Below are positions 1 to 5,709 of a stretch of 12,181 nucleotides of DNA, in pieces. Under the pieces are notes generated by a model. The model did not search any database. It was not told where the DNA came from and was given only the letters and a program-made list of their open reading frames with translations. The position numbers were made by a program, and so were the translations under genes. The first letter of the stretch is position 1; each line of letters opens with the position of its first letter. The DNA lies in the NCBI GenBank assembly GCA_018896985.1, contig JAHILQ010000109.1:1-12181 (forward strand), in the 5' to 3' direction. This stretch comes from Nitrospinota bacterium (GTDB taxonomy: Bacteria; Nitrospirota; Thermodesulfovibrionia; Thermodesulfovibrionales; UBA1546).

Positions 1-28
1 ATATCCACAAGGCTTTTTCTTGTCTCAT
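1..28 (-). CDS. Start of probable HEPN-domain (HepT-like) toxin, partial
   Basis: An ATG at 26-28 (minus strand) overlaps the stop of the nucleotidyltransferase gene in an ATGA arrangement, and the frame stays open to the window edge. Only nine residues are visible: MRQEKALWI. Basic and acidic residues followed by a tryptophan are common at the start of HEPN proteins paired with MNT nucleotidyltransferases, and the four-base overlap is typical of these toxin-antitoxin pairs. The identity is inferred from position and overlap; the diagnostic RX4-6HXY motif would lie outside the window. Confidence 0.45.
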
Positions 29-333
29 CTTTCATAAATTACAGTCCTTGTTTTTTCAACAGATTTCCTAAAAATAGGGTTTCTGAATGGTTTATCCACA
101 ACAAGATCTATTTCTCGATTGAATATTCCTTCCAATTGCTCTTTTAGTTCAAAGTATTTCTCAAAAAGGTCAATGTTTTCATCCGAATCAAAAACTACCA
201 GTATGTCAACATCACTGCTTGGTGAAAAACTTTGAGTCAAAGCCGATCCGTAAAGACCGAGACGTTTTACTGGTAATAATCGACAAATACGTTCAATTTC
301 AGGTTTGAGTTTTGCTAAATCAATCATAAGCAT
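25..333 (-). CDS. MNT-type nucleotidyltransferase, probable antitoxin of a HEPN/MNT pair
   Basis: This 102-residue protein is a minimal nucleotidyltransferase. The signature is GS at residues 29-30 followed by D41-V-D43, with a third acidic residue at D76 in REIDLVV, as in the GSx10DxD fold. Its length equals that of MntA-like antitoxins, which are known to inactivate a HEPN RNase partner by adenylylating a tyrosine near its active site. The start at 331-333 has an AGGG five bases upstream; a second ATG two codons later is less well placed. The gene starts 41 bases after an integron core site (374-380), so it is probably the first gene of a cassette that continues past the window edge. The domain call is strong; the antitoxin role rests on the family and the overlapping downstream gene. 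Confidence 0.85.
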   Translation of the reverse strand: MLMIDLAKLKPEIERICRLLPVKRLGLYGSALTQSFSPSSDVDILVVFDSDENIDLFEKYFELKEQLEGIFNREIDLVVDKPFRNPIFRKSVEKTRTVIYER

Positions 334-373
334 AGTATCCCTTATTGCTTCAATTTATTCAATCATTTTAATT

Positions 374-505
374 GCCTAACCGTCTTGATCTGTGATGCTC
401 AACCTGTAGCGCCTCAGTATGCTAATTTACCAATTGAAAAGCTCACGCTATCGTAAGTCAAAAAGGGTCCTGCGGTTGAGCATTCATAGCATCAAATGGT
501 TAGGT
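374..505 (-). other. attC: Integron attC recombination site (132 bp)
   Basis: Read on the minus strand, the site opens with ACCTAAC (R'' box, RYYYAAC) at 505-499 and ends with GTTAGGC (R' box, GTTRRRY) at 380-374. The boxes are complementary over six of seven bases. Inside, ATGCTCAACC on plus at 395-404 pairs with GGTTGAGCAT at 474-483, and TGAT/ATCA blocks pair between box and stem with short unpaired spacers and extra unpaired bases. This is the layout of a folded attC. The centre holds a further small stem (tagcg near 407 with cgcta near 446). Known attC sites are about 57-141 bp, so the size fits. The site begins two bases after the stop codon of the GIY-YIG gene, exactly where a cassette attC belongs. 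Confidence 0.8.
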
Positions 506-1268
506 ATTACATAAATTTTCTTCTTCTCTTAAATGCCTTGATATCTTCACTTGATAACTTGTAGTACTCTTTATGTGTCTTTTTTGAATCTTTTATCCTT
601 TTTGCTTCGAATCTCTTATGCCAGTATGCTTCTATGCCGCTTGGATCATCTGTTTCAATTATATGGATGTATTTCTTTTCCCAAGGGACATCTCTTCCTA
701 ACTCTTTGTGGCGTCTCTCATGATCATATGTCATGCCAATTTTATGGTAGTTACCTATCTTCATTAAATAGACATAGCCAAATCCTTCGTTTCCTTTTTC
801 TACTTCATGCTCTACCGCATCTTGAGAAACCTCACTTATAGGGCGGGAAATTGTAATGATGTCAGGAAATGTTTTTTTATTTTTACAGTATTCAATAACC
901 TTTTTTGCCATTTCATGTTTCTTGCCAAGTCTTGTAAATGGCGAAAGGCTTGGAAAATCATTGTTTTCAAATGCTTCTTTTTTAAGTTCACGAAGTGTAG
1001 GAAATTTATTGATCTTTTGAATGAGACCAATTAATTTTTCAATTAGGAAATCTTCATCATATGCCCCTTGCAGTTTATTAGGTTCATATCCGGCATCTAA
1101 TAATGCCTCTCCCCAGTTAATCCAATACTTTCCAGACCAATCTGTCTCCTTAATTCCTGTTGCTCTCTCGAAACGGGCTTGCCCAAGTGGTACTCCATTA
1201 TTTCCTTTAGCCGTTCTAACTATCTCGCTTATGATAAAGTCTTTTTTCATTATTTTTTTGTTGCCTAA
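380..1268 (-). mobile_element. Complete single-gene integron cassette
   Basis: The segment is bounded on the minus strand by two identical core sites, GTTAGGC at 1269-1263 and at 380-374. It contains one gene in the correct orientation followed at once by a 132-bp attC. Cleavage is known to occur between G and TT, giving a cassette of 889 bp. The next gene (MNT nucleotidyltransferase) begins shortly after the distal core, as in an array. Upstream of the proximal core (above 1269) I find neither another attC, nor a recognisable attI, nor an integrase gene. This may therefore be the truncated end of an array, a cluster of attC sites lacking an integrase, or an insertion at a secondary site. Confidence 0.75.
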
Positions 1269-1271
1269 CAT
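507..1271 (-). CDS. GIY-YIG (T5orf172/Mug113-type) protein with N-terminal homing-endonuclease-associated repeats
   Basis: Residues 165-250 look like a T5orf172-type GIY-YIG nuclease domain: GYVYL (165-169), HKIGMTYD (176-183), an arginine-rich helix (ERRHKEL), then E214..H218..F221 and EYYKL near the end. Residues about 10-65, and more weakly 72-135, resemble the 'homing endonuclease associated repeat', a small DNA-binding unit with a W-G-EAL-D-AG core. The combination suggests a DNA-binding protein or nuclease; the target is unknown. The first ATG (1269-1271) has no Shine-Dalgarno sequence and lies across the cassette core site. The ATG at 1248-1250 (residue 8, MKKDFII) lies wholly inside the cassette and may be the true start. 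The gene is the only one in its cassette and ends two bases before the attC. Confidence 0.75.
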   Translation of the reverse strand: MLGNKKIMKKDFIISEIVRTAKGNNGVPLGQARFERATGIKETDWSGKYWINWGEALLDAGYEPNKLQGAYDEDFLIEKLIGLIQKINKFPTLRELKKEAFENNDFPSLSPFTRLGKKHEMAKKVIEYCKNKKTFPDIITISRPISEVSQDAVEHEVEKGNEGFGYVYLMKIGNYHKIGMTYDHERRHKELGRDVPWEKKYIHIIETDDPSGIEAYWHKRFEAKRIKDSKKTHKEYYKLSSEDIKAFKRRRKFM

Positions 1272-1369
1272 TATATTTTATATTGATTCAATAATATGAT
1301 GAATTATAGTGAAGGAGAGGGGATGTAGTCAAGTGAACGAAAAAAACTAAAAAACTCATGGATAAATAA

Positions 1370-1704
1370 CTATCTCGGCCCAATCTTAAATGATTTTCTT
1401 CCATGAATCCGATATGCCTGAAAGCCCCTCATATCAAGCGTGAAAACCTCATCAATATCAGCCTCTTCAGCCAGAACCACAAGCGTTGCATCTGCAAAAT
1501 CCATAGGAATATCTTTATACTTTTCCATTAATATAATTGCCCTTGACAGGCTTTCGTGAGATTGCGGCACTAAAGTAACTCCGCCTTGAAGGATAAAATC
1601 AACACATGCCCTTTCAGCCTTTATTGACGGGCCAAGCAGATAAAGCGCTTCGGTTAGAACAGGCTCTGTGGTATATATTTCTCCTCTGAAGGTCTTAAGG
1701 GAAA
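1370..1704 (-). pseudogene. PIN-domain (VapC-like) ribonuclease, N-terminus lost
   Basis: An open frame from about 1704 to the stop at 1370 encodes most of a PIN domain: a TTEPVLTEALYLL segment with the conserved glutamate, PMDFADATLVVLAEE with two aspartates, and TLDMRGF with the last one. The usual start (a beta strand ending in the first catalytic aspartate, about 25 residues) is missing. Instead the frame runs into the inverted repeat that begins at 1705. A GTG at 1568-1570 could start a 66-residue product, but that would lack the first half of the domain. I read this as a gene broken by the repeat element. No antitoxin gene is recognisable beside it. A second copy of its 3' end lies at 5710-5823. 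Confidence 0.7.
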
Positions 1705-1792
1705 AATTGGGGACACATCCCTTATTTTCTTTCCTAATTATGTAATTAATAATATTGTAAATATTGCTAAAATATGGGATGTGTCCCCAATT
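1705..1792. repeat. Palindromic element with 17-bp perfect inverted repeat
   Basis: aattggggacacatccc at 1705-1721 is repeated exactly in inverse at 1776-1792, with the AT-rich stretch 1722-1775 between. The GGGGACACATCCC core is, from memory, a common dispersed sequence around REP-associated (Y1-type) transposases in several environmental phyla; no transposase is present here. The left end sits where the reading frame of the PIN gene is lost, so insertion of this element is the likely cause of the break. Confidence 0.75.
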
Positions 1793-1843
1793 ATTTCTAA
1801 TTATGTAATATTGTAAATATTGCTAAAATATGGGATGTGTCCC
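1734..1843. repeat. Direct repeat of the right half of the palindromic element
   Basis: The stretch 1734-1787, starting ctaattatgtaat and ending gggatgtgtcccc, recurs at 1797-1843 with an 8-bp deletion and otherwise near identity. The pattern indicates tandem duplication of one arm, as expected from slippage or repeated use of one end. Confidence 0.75.
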
Positions 1844-1845
1844 TC

Positions 1846-1917
1846 CTATTATTTCCTCATGTCCCTATTATTTCCTCACTATTATTTCCTCCTATTATTT
1901 CCTCCTATTATTTCCTC
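1846..1917. repeat. Five copies of a 13-bp repeat, three perfectly tandem
   Basis: The unit CTATTATTTCCTC occurs at 1846-1858, 1865-1877, 1879-1891, 1892-1904 and 1905-1917. The last three abut without spacers; the first two are separated by 6 and 1 bases. The array lies between the palindromic element and the stop of the endonuclease gene. With the elements to its left it fills the roughly 230-base gene-free stretch between the broken PIN gene and the restriction operon. Confidence 0.9.
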
Positions 1918-1933
1918 AAATAACATTTGATAA

Positions 1934-2755
1934 CTATAATGATGCCTGCAAAACAAGAAAATAACCGTTAAAGTGATGCTTTATTTTGAAAATATTGAAT
2001 TGTCCCAGTTCAAAGACCAATCCCGCTTTATTTAGTATTTCTTTTTCTTCCTTCTCGTTGTGACATGGTAAAACAAAATTCAGCGTATCATCTTTTATTT
2101 CTGGATATTTCTTTGGATTTAAAATATTTCCTTCTGCTTTTACTTCGGTCATAATTCTGAAACGCAATTTAACAGATGCTTTTTCTACATTTCTAACTTT
2201 GCTAAAATTTTCTTGTTGAGAAAAAATGGATAAGAGGGTTTGCTTAAACTCCTCTGAAACTTCTTTTCCACTCTCTTTTAATCGCTCTTCTAAAACTTGT
2301 GAAAAAGATTCACTTATCAGATTCTCTATACTAATCGTTTCAAAAAAACTACCATAGACAAGACAAATTTTTGTATGGGTTTTTTTCCGTCCTCTGACAA
2401 GATAATATACATCCCTTACGGGCAATGAAAAAATATCATTACCAGCTTCTTCCATTTGCTGCTTAATTATACTATTCTCTCCTGTGATAATGTCCTCAAT
2501 CTTTTTACTCCGAGAAGGGATGGTTGAATTGAAAGATGAAACAGTATAAGAATCGCTGTCTTTTAGTTCTATCAATTCACCACCTGTAAATATTTTTCTA
2601 TCCTTATTAAGGCGAATAGCCAAATCTGGAAAAACCCCTTCATTTTTACAAGAGAGCAGTTTTTTATTAAACGGAAACTGGTCCAACTTTTTGGCTTTTT
2701 TAAAAAGATGTTTTTGCTGAACTAAAGAGTGAAAAAAATGATAAATGGAATACAT
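1934..2755 (-). CDS. Putative type II restriction endonuclease, PD-(D/E)XK type
   Basis: This 273-residue protein directly follows a DNA methyltransferase, with a one-base overlap (TAATG), so the two are probably translationally coupled. A PD-(D/E)XK-like site is visible: P43-D44 in FPDLAIRL, then GGELIELKD with E63-L-K65, spaced as in this nuclease fold. It is followed by a serine- and threonine-rich stretch, YTVSSFNSTIP. The C-terminal half is lysine-rich and has no motif I recognise. Known type II systems often place the endonuclease gene beside its methyltransferase, which supports the role. I cannot name the recognition sequence or a specific REBASE family. Confidence 0.7.
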   Translation of the reverse strand: MYSIYHFFHSLVQQKHLFKKAKKLDQFPFNKKLLSCKNEGVFPDLAIRLNKDRKIFTGGELIELKDSDSYTVSSFNSTIPSRSKKIEDIITGENSIIKQQMEEAGNDIFSLPVRDVYYLVRGRKKTHTKICLVYGSFFETISIENLISESFSQVLEERLKESGKEVSEEFKQTLLSIFSQQENFSKVRNVEKASVKLRFRIMTEVKAEGNILNPKKYPEIKDDTLNFVLPCHNEKEEKEILNKAGLVFELGQFNIFKIKHHFNGYFLVLQASL

Positions 2756-3642
2756 TATTCTCCAAACAATGTTAATGCTTCTTCTTTTTTAGATATGGCT
2801 GGGGCAAAGTCAATATCCCATATCTCTTTTAGATTTTCAGTATAAATATAATCCTTGTAAAAGCGAAGTATGCTATCTGATTTGCTAATACTTTTCAAAC
2901 GATTTTTAATACACTTTACATTTTCTGAATCAATCTCAATCCCAATAGATTTTCTTCCGATCTGCTCTGCAACAACCAGTGTTGTTCCTGTGCCTGCAAA
3001 CGGGTCTAATACGGTATCTCCAATTTTTGTAGAGGAAAGAATTATTCTTAACAAAAGTGCTATTGGCGATTGCTGCTTGTGAAATCTCTCTCCATTCTCT
3101 TTTCTGATAGCTTCATCGCCTGCAAAGTACCCCGCTGTCAGTTCTCGAATATCATCCCATACATCTGTTAAGTAAACCCCGTTTTCCCTTTCATATTTGT
3201 AATTTGTCGGTAAAGGGGGAGAGATTCGTAAACGGTTGAAAACCCTCGGCGTCGTGCCTTTTGTAGCGAAAGCAATAATCTGATAGTGTTTGCCAAATTT
3301 ATTTGAACAAGGAACTGCTGATGTTTTTTTCTTCCAGATGATAAGATTTTGAAGTATCCATCCTGATTTGCGAAGACATTGCAAGACAAATTCCGTGTTT
3401 TTTTCTCTCTGCATAAAATAAATTGCTCCGCCATCAGAAGTTATTTCATGAACACATTTGCAAACTTGCTCCATCATTTGCCAGTATTCATGTGCAGGCA
3501 AATTATCATTCCACGAGGCGTATTCTTTATCCTGGTTAAAGGGGGGGTCCAAAAAAGTCAAATCAATGCTTTCAGCCTTCAAAAATTGGGATGCTGAAAT
3601 AAGTTTCAAGCAATCTTCCTGAAGAAGTTTGTAATTACTCAT
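2755..3642 (-). CDS. Beta-class DNA methyltransferase (N6-adenine or N4-cytosine family)
   Basis: This is a 295-residue S-adenosylmethionine-dependent methyltransferase. The catalytic motif IV, TFLDPPF (D32-P33-P34-F35), lies near the N-terminus, and the AdoMet-binding motif I, LDPFAGTGTT (D213 onward), lies near the C-terminus. This IV-before-I order defines the beta class. DPPF rather than SPPY favours N6-adenine methylation. The chosen start is the ATG at 3640-3642, which has GGGAG five bases upstream and overlaps the end of the preceding gene by eight bases. A TTG ten codons further upstream (3670-3672) also keeps the frame but lacks such a site. The gene is coupled to the endonuclease downstream, where methylation would protect host DNA from it. 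Confidence 0.88.
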   Translation of the reverse strand: MSNYKLLQEDCLKLISASQFLKAESIDLTFLDPPFNQDKEYASWNDNLPAHEYWQMMEQVCKCVHEITSDGGAIYFMQREKNTEFVLQCLRKSGWILQNLIIWKKKTSAVPCSNKFGKHYQIIAFATKGTTPRVFNRLRISPPLPTNYKYERENGVYLTDVWDDIRELTAGYFAGDEAIRKENGERFHKQQSPIALLLRIILSSTKIGDTVLDPFAGTGTTLVVAEQIGRKSIGIEIDSENVKCIKNRLKSISKSDSILRFYKDYIYTENLKEIWDIDFAPAISKKEEALTLFGE

Positions 3643-3964
3643 AATTCTCCCATTCTGATTGTTGCCTGTCAATGTCCAAATATCTTTCTATGCAAGATAA
3701 AAAATTCTTGGTAGAGAATAATTCATAGGCATGCTTACTGTATTTATTTGCCTCTTTACGACTAAGCATCCAATCCGATTCCCAAAACATTGATTCATTT
3801 GAATCAATACCCAATTCCGATAAGATGACATTAACTGTAGTAATGAAGGATGTTCTCCCTGTTTGTTTATGAACTGCTTTTATTGAAAAATAACAGTTAT
3901 TTCTATCCCGAGGAAAGATGAATATTTTATAATCGTATCTAATTCCTTTTACAAAAGTTTTCAT
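3635..3964 (-). CDS. Hypothetical protein within the restriction-modification operon
   Basis: This 109-residue protein is not one I recognise. It has an N-terminal beta-rich part with aromatic and basic residues, a middle containing SELGIDSNESMFWESDWMLS, and a helical, charged C-terminus ending WENYE. It has no membrane segment, signal peptide or helix-turn-helix, so it does not look like a classical controller (C) protein. Its end overlaps the start of the methyltransferase by eight bases, and it starts 38 bases after the truncated methyltransferase, so it is probably cotranscribed with both. No clear Shine-Dalgarno precedes the ATG at 3962-3964. A role as an accessory or specificity element is only a guess from position. 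Confidence 0.6.
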   Translation of the reverse strand: MKTFVKGIRYDYKIFIFPRDRNNCYFSIKAVHKQTGRTSFITTVNVILSELGIDSNESMFWESDWMLSRKEANKYSKHAYELFSTKNFLSCIERYLDIDRQQSEWENYE

Positions 3965-4002
3965 AACACAAATATAATTAAGCTGCTTTTAATGTTGTTA
4001 TA

Positions 4003-4233
4003 CTACCACACTTCTGAAAGATGATTATACTTTCCATTTCGAAGAACTCGGAAAGATTCAGCTGCCACTTTTCGCAGAACTCCTAAATATTGGTCATAAT
4101 TTTTAAAAAGACCCTCGTAATCAAAGGGGGCATTAAAATAAGGTGGAGAAGTAACAACCAAATGAATTTCTTCATCCGATATTTCTTTCATGCTCATACA
4201 ATTGCCGATTATCAGCTTGTGGTGTGTATTCAT
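4003..4233 (-). pseudogene. N-terminal fragment of a second DNA methyltransferase
   Basis: The 76-residue frame begins like a beta-class methyltransferase: HKLIIGNCMSM, then IHLVVTSPPYFNAPFDY with an SPPY motif IV, then an alpha helix leading to ESFRVLRNGK. In complete relatives this last segment is followed by a strand and later by motif I with the AdoMet-binding loop. Here the frame ends 11 residues on, at a TAG (4003-4005), with no motif I in the window. The start is convincing, with AAGGAAAG six bases upstream of the ATG at 4231-4233. It is therefore probably the remnant of an N4-cytosine or N6-adenine methyltransferase cut by deletion, still leading the restriction operon. Confidence 0.7.
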
Positions 4234-4337
4234 TATTATCTTTCCTTTTTTACTATAAGTTACATGTTTAAATTAACAGATAAACATGATAAATGCAAGA
4301 ATTAAAGAGAGCGATTTCCGCATTAACTTGGCTGTTA

Positions 4338-4376
4338 ATGCCGTTATATGTCGTTATTATTTATTTGACGTGTAAC
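4338..4376. repeat. Copy A of the ATGCCGTTAT...CGTGTAAC repeat
   Basis: The 39-base sequence starts atgccgttat, contains attattta and ends cgtgtaac. A shorter 28-base version with the same start, middle and end lies at 5498-5525. The two copies bracket the lipoprotein and 74-aa genes. Copy A also folds on itself: cgttatatgtc pairs with gacgtgtaacg, with two G-T pairs. Confidence 0.65.
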
Positions 4377-4458
4377 GACTTAAATGAGGCGCAGGGGCAA
4401 CCAGCCTTTGCAAAAACGACAGAAGCTATTCCCTGTCGCCTCGATTTTTTTGTTAGGG
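4370..4458 (-). other. Degenerate attC-like hairpin
   Basis: On the minus strand the element runs from CCCTAAC (4458-4452) to GTTACAC (4376-4370), each one base away from the RYYYAAC and GTTRRRY consensus. Inside, gaggcg-caggg (plus 4386-4396) pairs with ccctg-t-cgcctc (4431-4442), leaving a single unpaired T at 4436, the kind of extra-helical base found in attC. Eight-base spacers separate boxes and stem, and a run of seven Ts lies at 4445-4451. It sits downstream of the lipoprotein gene, in the orientation expected of a cassette. The boxes pair poorly with each other, so a plain hairpin or decayed terminator is possible. Confidence 0.4.
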
Positions 4459-4525
4459 GCTTTTCTTTAATTTTTTTACGGTATTGACTGAGCTAACCCA
4501 TGGTTTGGGTTCGCCGCCTCATTCC

Positions 4526-5170
4526 TTAATGCCCCGTTAAAAGAGTAAGAACTTCATCTTCAAGCTTGCTGGTTGAGCGACATGTTGTTGCAGCACGACC
4601 AGCAAAAGTACTTTCTTGGCCGGAGTTGAAAGAAATGGTATCTGTTAAGGTATTGGATCGATTTTGAACATCACGGACAGTCGTAGTTTTTGTCAAAATG
4701 TATTTTGTATTAGCAGTAACTCTGCTTTTTGTACCATCCATTTCTTCAACGATAATATTCATGCGACCTTCTAAACTCATTTTTCTGTTAAAAAATAGCA
4801 AACCGCCACCATGTTCCAAATCCATCACCTCGTACTCTTGATATGCCTTAGACGCAGGGAAGCTATATGTCCTTTCGCCTCGGGCATTTTTGACATAAGA
4901 ATTGATCCAACCACAATCAACATATTTTTCAGGATCGCCGCTATAACTTATGTTGATGATGCCGGAATCTTTATCAAGATTATTAATGACAAAAAATTGT
5001 TTGCCGAGCATCGGTACAATTATTTTCCACAATTCATCTTTACTTTTGGTAATAACAACCGAATTATTTAGTGTTGGTGGGCTGGTCGGACGGGTATACT
5101 CGAATTTTCCTGCACAGCCGACCAATACTGTAAGAAATAGAACAACCATAACTTTCGTTACCTGATTCAT
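4526..5170 (-). CDS. Putative lipoprotein of unknown function
   Basis: This 214-residue protein starts with a lipoprotein signal peptide: a lysine near the N-terminus, a hydrophobic stretch VMVVLFLTVL, and the lipobox LVGC with the acylated cysteine at residue 19. It is thus probably anchored in the outer or inner membrane facing the periplasm. The mature part begins with a proline-rich linker, followed by a DELWKIIVPML...INNLDKDSGIINISY segment reminiscent of BamC/NlpB-like folds, although I cannot assign the family. A strong AGGAGGG precedes the ATG at 5168-5170. The 74-aa gene ends 26 bases upstream on the same strand, so the two probably form one transcript. Confidence 0.75.
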   Translation of the reverse strand: MNQVTKVMVVLFLTVLVGCAGKFEYTRPTSPPTLNNSVVITKSKDELWKIIVPMLGKQFFVINNLDKDSGIINISYSGDPEKYVDCGWINSYVKNARGERTYSFPASKAYQEYEVMDLEHGGGLLFFNRKMSLEGRMNIIVEEMDGTKSRVTANTKYILTKTTTVRDVQNRSNTLTDTISFNSGQESTFAGRAATTCRSTSKLEDEVLTLLTGH

Positions 5171-5196
5171 AAACCCTCCTTATTAGTCGATGAGAG

Positions 5197-5421
5197 TCAA
5201 ATTTTCGCCGCAAGTGCTTTAAGCAATCTTATCGCACGTTCCTTGCCAAGCCGTTCAACTTCGCCAAGGGGAACTGACCCTTCCACCATTACCTCAATAT
5301 CAATATCGTGTCTTTCCACAATCTCAGTTGTTTCATGTTCCCCTGAAGTAAAGGTAACAAAATAATATGCCGTTGCATCCTCTGGCACCAAGATTTTACT
5401 CAGCCTTAATTTTTGCTCCAT
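5197..5421 (-). CDS. Small hypothetical protein (74 aa)
   Basis: I do not recognise this protein. It is 74 residues long, with a basic start (MEQKLRLSK), a beta-rich middle rich in threonine and glutamate, and a helical C-terminus LGKERAIRLLKALAAKI. There is no signal peptide or membrane segment. A strong AGGAGGT precedes the ATG at 5419-5421, so it is likely to be translated. It lies directly upstream of the lipoprotein gene on the same strand, and the two share a unit bounded by related repeats. Confidence 0.65.
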   Translation of the reverse strand: MEQKLRLSKILVPEDATAYYFVTFTSGEHETTEIVERHDIDIEVMVEGSVPLGEVERLGKERAIRLLKALAAKI

Positions 5422-5497
5422 AATTTCTACCTCCTAAATTTCATTCGTGACGTTCAATAAATGGCATTTGAGTTGAGAAGGCCATTGTATTTTCATT

Positions 5498-5525
5498 ATG
5501 CCGTTATTATTATTTAACGTGTAAC
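5498..5525. repeat. Copy B of the ATGCCGTTAT...CGTGTAAC repeat
   Basis: This 28-base sequence shares its start (atgccgttat), its middle (attattta) and its end (cgtgtaac) with copy A at 4338-4376, but lacks about 11 internal bases. It lies upstream of the 74-aa gene, so the two copies bracket a two-gene unit. Confidence 0.65.
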
Positions 5526-5638
5526 TAATGATTATACTAGCTCCCTATTTATAGTTTTCATGGGAAGAATATAACACATTTTAGGGTTTTGATAAAGAAA
5601 AAAGTCATTTAAATCCAAACAGCATATAAACATACTAC

Positions 5639-5688
5639 TTGGTATTTTATGGTAATATGGATAAAAAAGGAAGTTGGTATTTTATGGT
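5639..5688. repeat. Two 15-bp direct repeats, 35 bp apart
   Basis: ttggtattttatggt occurs exactly at 5639-5653 and 5674-5688, with 20 bases between. It lies just upstream of the PIN remnant. A binding site for a regulator or a relic of a small repeat are both possible; there are too few copies for an array. Confidence 0.7.
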
Positions 5689-5709
5689 GAAATTGTCCAG
5701 CAACACCAG

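Larger units (their letters stand above)
4234..4525. other. Gene-free region with several hairpins
   Basis: I see no gene in this stretch. A -10-like TATAGT (plus 4252-4257) precedes the truncated methyltransferase on the minus strand, without a convincing -35. A 7-bp hairpin lies at 4321-4340 (cattaac/gttaatg), an 11-pair hairpin with two G-T pairs around 4342-4377, the attC-like hairpin at 4370-4458, and a short palindrome aaccca/tgggtt near 4495-4511. A small plus-strand frame crossing these hairpins is not credible as a gene. Confidence 0.6.
5422..5709. other. Gene-free region upstream of the 74-aa gene
   Basis: This AT-rich stretch has no convincing gene on either strand. It holds repeat copy B (5498-5525) and two 15-bp direct repeats (5639-5653, 5674-5688). 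The promoter of the 74-aa and lipoprotein genes is expected here, but no clear -35/-10 pair stands out. Confidence 0.6.

Noticed and set aside
1846..1917. Possible CRISPR array
   Set aside because: The 13-bp units abut without unique spacers and no cas gene is present.
3643..3672. TTG start extending the methyltransferase by ten residues
   Set aside because: The downstream ATG has a good GGGAG site and family-like N-terminus (YKLLQEDCL); the extension adds only non-conserved residues.
4386..4451. Ordinary intrinsic terminator (stem followed by seven Ts on the plus strand)
   Set aside because: The loop is over 30 bases and no plus-strand gene lies upstream, so termination is not a convincing main role, though it is not excluded.
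4293..4487. Plus-strand frame of 64 residues with a hydrophobic start
   Set aside because: It crosses two hairpins and the repeat copy, has no Shine-Dalgarno, and looks like chance coding in structured DNA.
4491..4542. Another attC made of AGCTAAC and GTTAAAA
   Set aside because: The two boxes are not complementary and each departs from consensus; the internal pairing is only six bases.
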